DNA of 64,000 nt from assembly GCA_026874595.1 (NCBI GenBank), contig CM049312.1, forward strand, positions 71,580,929 through 71,644,928. Reading direction: 5' to 3'. This document shows positions 60,740 through 64,000 of this stretch, one piece after another (position 1 is the stretch's first letter; each line of letters begins with the position of its first letter). The notes below the pieces were generated by a model. The model ran no database searches, was not told where the DNA came from, and saw only the letters and a list, made by a program, of their open reading frames with translations. This stretch comes from Sipunculus nudus (Eukaryota > Annelida > Sipuncula > Golfingiida > Sipunculidae). The translations under genes were made by a program, and so were the position numbers.

Positions 60740-61680
60740 ATGTAGGTCAGTTCCATATGTCTGTTTGTAACGATGTCTGTCTGTCTCCTGTCTAAAATGC
60801 ACTGTTTTGCAGCGATCGCTTTCAAACTTACACAGTTGATAAAAAAACAAAAGTCCTTTGACCGTTATTGACAATAATAAAGAAGGATCCAGGGTCATGG
60901 AAAAACTTCGAAAATTTATTTTTCGTCATAACTTCGCTAATATTAGTCCTGTCTTCAAAAGTGGGCTTTATTTCTTCCCAAGGGACTTTTCCATAAACTG
61001 GTTTAGCTGACTGGTCTCAACCTTGTGTCACTTTGTCAATATGTTTGTGTGTTAGTCAGTAGTCCTCAATTTCGCCTACCTGCTGGTTCTTGCATCTTAA
61101 AATTAGCAATGTAAGACCACAGTTTTGCAGGAATCCTTTTGATATTGGTACATCTTATGTCTTACAGTAATATCTCGAAACAGATTTTTCTTTTTCTGAA
61201 AATAGCCACTTGGGGGCAGTGCAGTTGAAACACTACAACATATTATTTTCTGACCATATCTCCAAAACTACAAATCTTACTTACATAAACTAAAGCTCAT
61301 TTTGTTTCTCTTCTGCTTCTCCATAAGCTTATCTAGTCAGCTTGTATCTCAAATTTGTCACTTTGTCAGTATGTTTGTCTGTTTGTTAGAAGTCCTTAAT
61401 TTCGCCTGCATTTTTTGGCTTATAGAAATATCTCGTAAGTGATTTTACATTTTCGGAAAATAGCGGCTAGAAAAACTACAACATATAACTTTTTGGCCAT
61501 ATTTCCAAAATAAATGACCTGTCCTGCATCAATTATAGCTCATTTTGTACATCTCTTATTTCTCTATAAGCTTATTTAATCATCTGTAATCTCATACGTG
61601 TTACTGTCAGTATGTCTGTCTGTTTATCAGTTTCCTTGATTTTGCATTCTTGCTTGTTTTTTTTTTTTCTTATATTTAGC
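60740..61680. repeat. Three to four tandem ~250-330-bp units
   Basis: The blocks CATAA(A/G)CT(G/T)(G/A)TTTA, TGTCACTTTGTCA(A/G)TATGTTTG, TCCT(C/T)AATTTCGCCT, ATATCTCG, AAAATAGC and CTACAACATAT recur at about 60990, 61320 and 61570. A more diverged first unit starts near 60755 (GTCTGTTTGTAACGATGTCT). Confidence 0.7.
61206..61217 (+). promoter_or_regulatory. CTCF-like core within tandem repeat
   Basis: CCACTTGGGGGC, followed by AGTGC, matches 11 of 12 positions of CCASYAGRKGGC. Confidence 0.25.
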
Positions 61681-63000
61681 ATTCAATAGGCCAAAGCTTT
61701 GCAGGAATTACTTTGTTACTTACACATATCGTATATCGGGACGATTTCTTGAAGCTGTATGTGTATTTATTATAGGGCAAAGATCAAGGTCATCATAAAA
61801 TGTCAAAATCTTATTTCGATGAAAACTGTGTCAATAATATATTGGTCCTATATTCACAAGCTATGGCTCGTTTCTTCCTCTTCGTCACTGTTCATTCATT
61901 TGACTGTTTCTACATCATTTCCGGCAAGCGCTCGACCTCTGGTCGTCTAGGTTTTTACCGTTGGTGGATGAAATATGGTAAATATTTAATGCAGACTCTA
62001 CCCTTGTACCCATCACTCTTGACTTGTATTTGAAATGAACCTGAATGGTTGTAAAATTCACTTTCTCCAACCATGGAACATAACTCTTGCCCCAACATTC
62101 GTTGTTAATTATTTATACGGCTGCGCGGTCAAACAATACGCATTGATTTGGACAAAAATTGGTTCTCGTGCCTGGAAATAAAAGGACTCTTCAAATAAGA
62201 ACAATAGCCTTTGTACGGTTGCTGCCGTAAAGTCTGTGGCCAAGTAGATAGTTTATTAGATTTCTATTGTCAAATGTTGTCCGGTGTGATGATGACAACC
62301 GATCTTTACGGTAAAACTTCACAATTATGTGCCTTTTCCCCAAGAGGAACTGTTTCCCTTTGTACGAATCACAAAGTCCGACAACAGTCCTTGAAATTCT
62401 GCGGGTATATATTTGCTCACAACTTCAAAGACTGAATGTACGTTTAAAGTATTCCGGCACAAAATTGGGTCTGTGTTTCCCTACATAACACCAGCACAAG
62501 AGGACAGCTTTCGCGGCCTATTTTATCAATATAACGGACGCTTCTAGTTCCTGCATCTCTCAATGAAAACATTGAAAGGAAGGAAAGAAAACATTACACT
62601 TTAGATAAATTTTAACAATATATTAATAATTTTATGTTTGGTAAACTACAAGTATCTTTCATACAATAGGAACGGATATACAAATGGATGCAAGTAATTC
62701 ACAGTAGTGCCCTCTTAAAGTAACATGCATAAACTATATATCTTAAATTCGAAAAGAAATTGTAGGTTCAGTGAGTTAATACAATGTATATACATGTGAA
62801 TGTGTTTCACAACAGTTAGGCGGATGGCATTTACGTCCACACTGCCTTTCGAGATACGTTCGGACAAAACCAAATGAGTTATCTGTGTCGCAATGTATCT
62901 TAGAGATATATTATTTAAACAGTGTATTATGTTGAAGCTATAAGTTATGCCACAGACTGTTCTGTACCCTGACCTCATCAGATCCGAGCTCCGATCTATT
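61681..63000. other. Intergenic; no supported gene
   Basis: Plus-strand ORFs at 61759-62033 and 62211-62435 lack splice or domain support. The minus ORF 62715-63011 starts with the competing ATG discussed at the 63-kb promoter. Confidence 0.4.
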
Positions 63001-63061
63001 CTGTCGGCCATGTCACGTGATATCCGCCAAATTTACAGCCGGGCAACACGCGATAGAGATC
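63001..63061. promoter_or_regulatory. Candidate compact, possibly bidirectional promoter with E-box
   Basis: Fifty bases separate two outward-facing ATGs (63011 minus, 63062 plus). The interval holds TCACGTGA, a palindromic E-box core like those bound by USF/TFE-type bHLH factors, and CpG-containing patches (ATATCCGCC, GCCGGGCAACACGCG) unusual for this AT-rich window. Promoter function is inferred from position and composition only. Confidence 0.3.
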
Positions 63062-63106
63062 ATGGCTGACAGGAGAAAAGCTGATAGTACAGAGACAGGC
63101 TTCAGG
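63062..63106 (+). CDS. Putative first coding exon of a gene running off the right edge
   Basis: ATG in a fair start context (GATCATGG) opens MADRRKADSTETGFR. The exon ends at AGG followed by the donor GTGAGA (63107) in phase 0. Upstream is a GC-richer stretch with an E-box (TCACGTGA, 63012-63019) and no obvious TATA. The rest of the gene would lie beyond 64000 or in a distant exon not identified here. The peptide is too short to name a family. A minus-strand ATG at 63011 (MADRIDRSSDLMR) competes for the same promoter. Confidence 0.35.
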
Positions 63107-63462
63107 GTGAGACAATTGTAATGTCTACTGCAGATATCTGTCCAGATAAACGCTTGTACTTCGCGTTTGTTTCCTCCGGAATGGTCAAGAACAGGCGAGA
63201 CATGATATACAGAGGATCACTCACCGCTTATCACTGCCTGCGCCGGCATCGGGACTGACCTAGAGTCAGCAATGATGGAATGTAATTTAGTGTCCTTGCT
63301 GCTGAAGCGTGTTCTACATCCCTCCTATCTGTAAGCATGTCTCTACTCATCTGTAAACATCTGTCTCTACTTGGATGAACTTTAGAAGAAATCCGAAGAC
63401 GTTAACTTTAAACTTTATATATAATTTTTATATAAAATATGAAGAATTCTAAAATTTGTTTC

Positions 63463-63494
<32 letters not shown>

Positions 63495-63497
63495 CTC

Positions 63498-63537
<40 letters not shown>

Positions 63538-64000
63538 GTGTTTCTCCATACGAAATGCCTTGCTTTTGAATTTGTCGTAATTTTACTTGAAATGGGGACT
63601 AACTGTATACTGAGGGGTTAACATTTACGTTGATTGTCTCGACGAAAAACGGTCGGAGAGGATTTTATGAAAAATTGGCGTGATCTTAACAGCATATCCC
63701 ATGTATAAGGAGCGATGCATGCATATCATAGCAAAGGCGAGTGCAGGGAAGTCAAAAAGACAACTGGAGTCACGGGAAAAAGTGTGAAATAACGGCCAAA
63801 TACAAAAAGGTGAAGTAAAATTTATGAGAAACTTTCAAATGCCTAAATACCGGATTTGTATCAAATTATATTCCTTCAGCGCATTGCCACGCCATATCGA
63901 TTGCATCTCAAACTCTCTTCATTCGAAATGAAGAGTTATAATATCCTGCTCAAATAATGGCCATGGTGGTAATTGTTTGCCACACAAGGTAGAAGCGCTA
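63107..64000. other. Predicted intron of the right-edge gene, with microsatellites
   Basis: Contains (AT)n at 63467-63494 and (AAT)n at 63501-63537. No further exon was recognised before the window ends. Confidence 0.35.
63467..63537. repeat. (AT)n and (AAT)n compound microsatellite
   Basis: An AT tract, a short spacer, then about twelve AAT repeats. Confidence 0.9.

Overview
This is a eukaryotic, AT-rich, gene-poor stretch of nuclear DNA. Short ORFs are broken up by stops, splice-like junctions are present, and microsatellites, minisatellites, tRNA-derived SINE-like copies and a short inverted-repeat transposon are scattered through it. The one clearly recognisable protein is a small heat-shock protein with two alpha-crystallin domains. 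That architecture is familiar in flatworms and molluscs, so I infer a lophotrochozoan, most likely a mollusc; the species cannot be named from this.

Genes. (1) Minus strand, about 2.1-9.6 kb: a spliced gene for a small secreted protein. It has a TATA box, a short 5' UTR exon with a strong donor, a signal-peptide exon, an acidic exon and a cysteine-containing exon. The joins between coding exons are in phase. Its 3' end has two competing models. (2) Minus strand, 34307-35152: the last, large exon of the tandem alpha-crystallin small heat-shock protein, with a clear splice acceptor and a poly(A) signal just after the stop. (3) Plus strand, 63062-63106: a probable first coding exon of a gene running off the right edge. 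A competing ATG points the other way 50 bp upstream. (4) Minus strand, 32430-32665: a weak candidate last exon of unknown function.

Repeats fill most of the rest. A diverged duplicated unit occurs about four times between 11.9 and 21.9 kb, and its core recurs singly at 44.3 and 59.2 kb. A unit of about 350 bp occurs in short arrays at 5.1-5.7 and 25.3-26.6 kb, with a fragment at 41.7 kb. Other arrays lie at 6.7-7.1 kb (inside an intron of gene 1), 29.9-30.1, 42.5-42.9, 50.9-51.2 and 60.7-61.7 kb. A 177-bp MITE lies at 47.2 kb. tRNA-like SINE pieces lie at 20.9-21.2, 21.9, 31.7-31.9, 38.6-38.7 and 60.4 kb.

No operon, CRISPR array, rRNA or confident functional tRNA gene is visible, and the genes show no sign of working together as a system. 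The long unannotated stretches look like ordinary intergenic DNA. A few carry regulatory-looking motifs, namely nuclear-receptor DR1 sites, CTCF-like cores and a GC-rich island, all listed as hypotheses.
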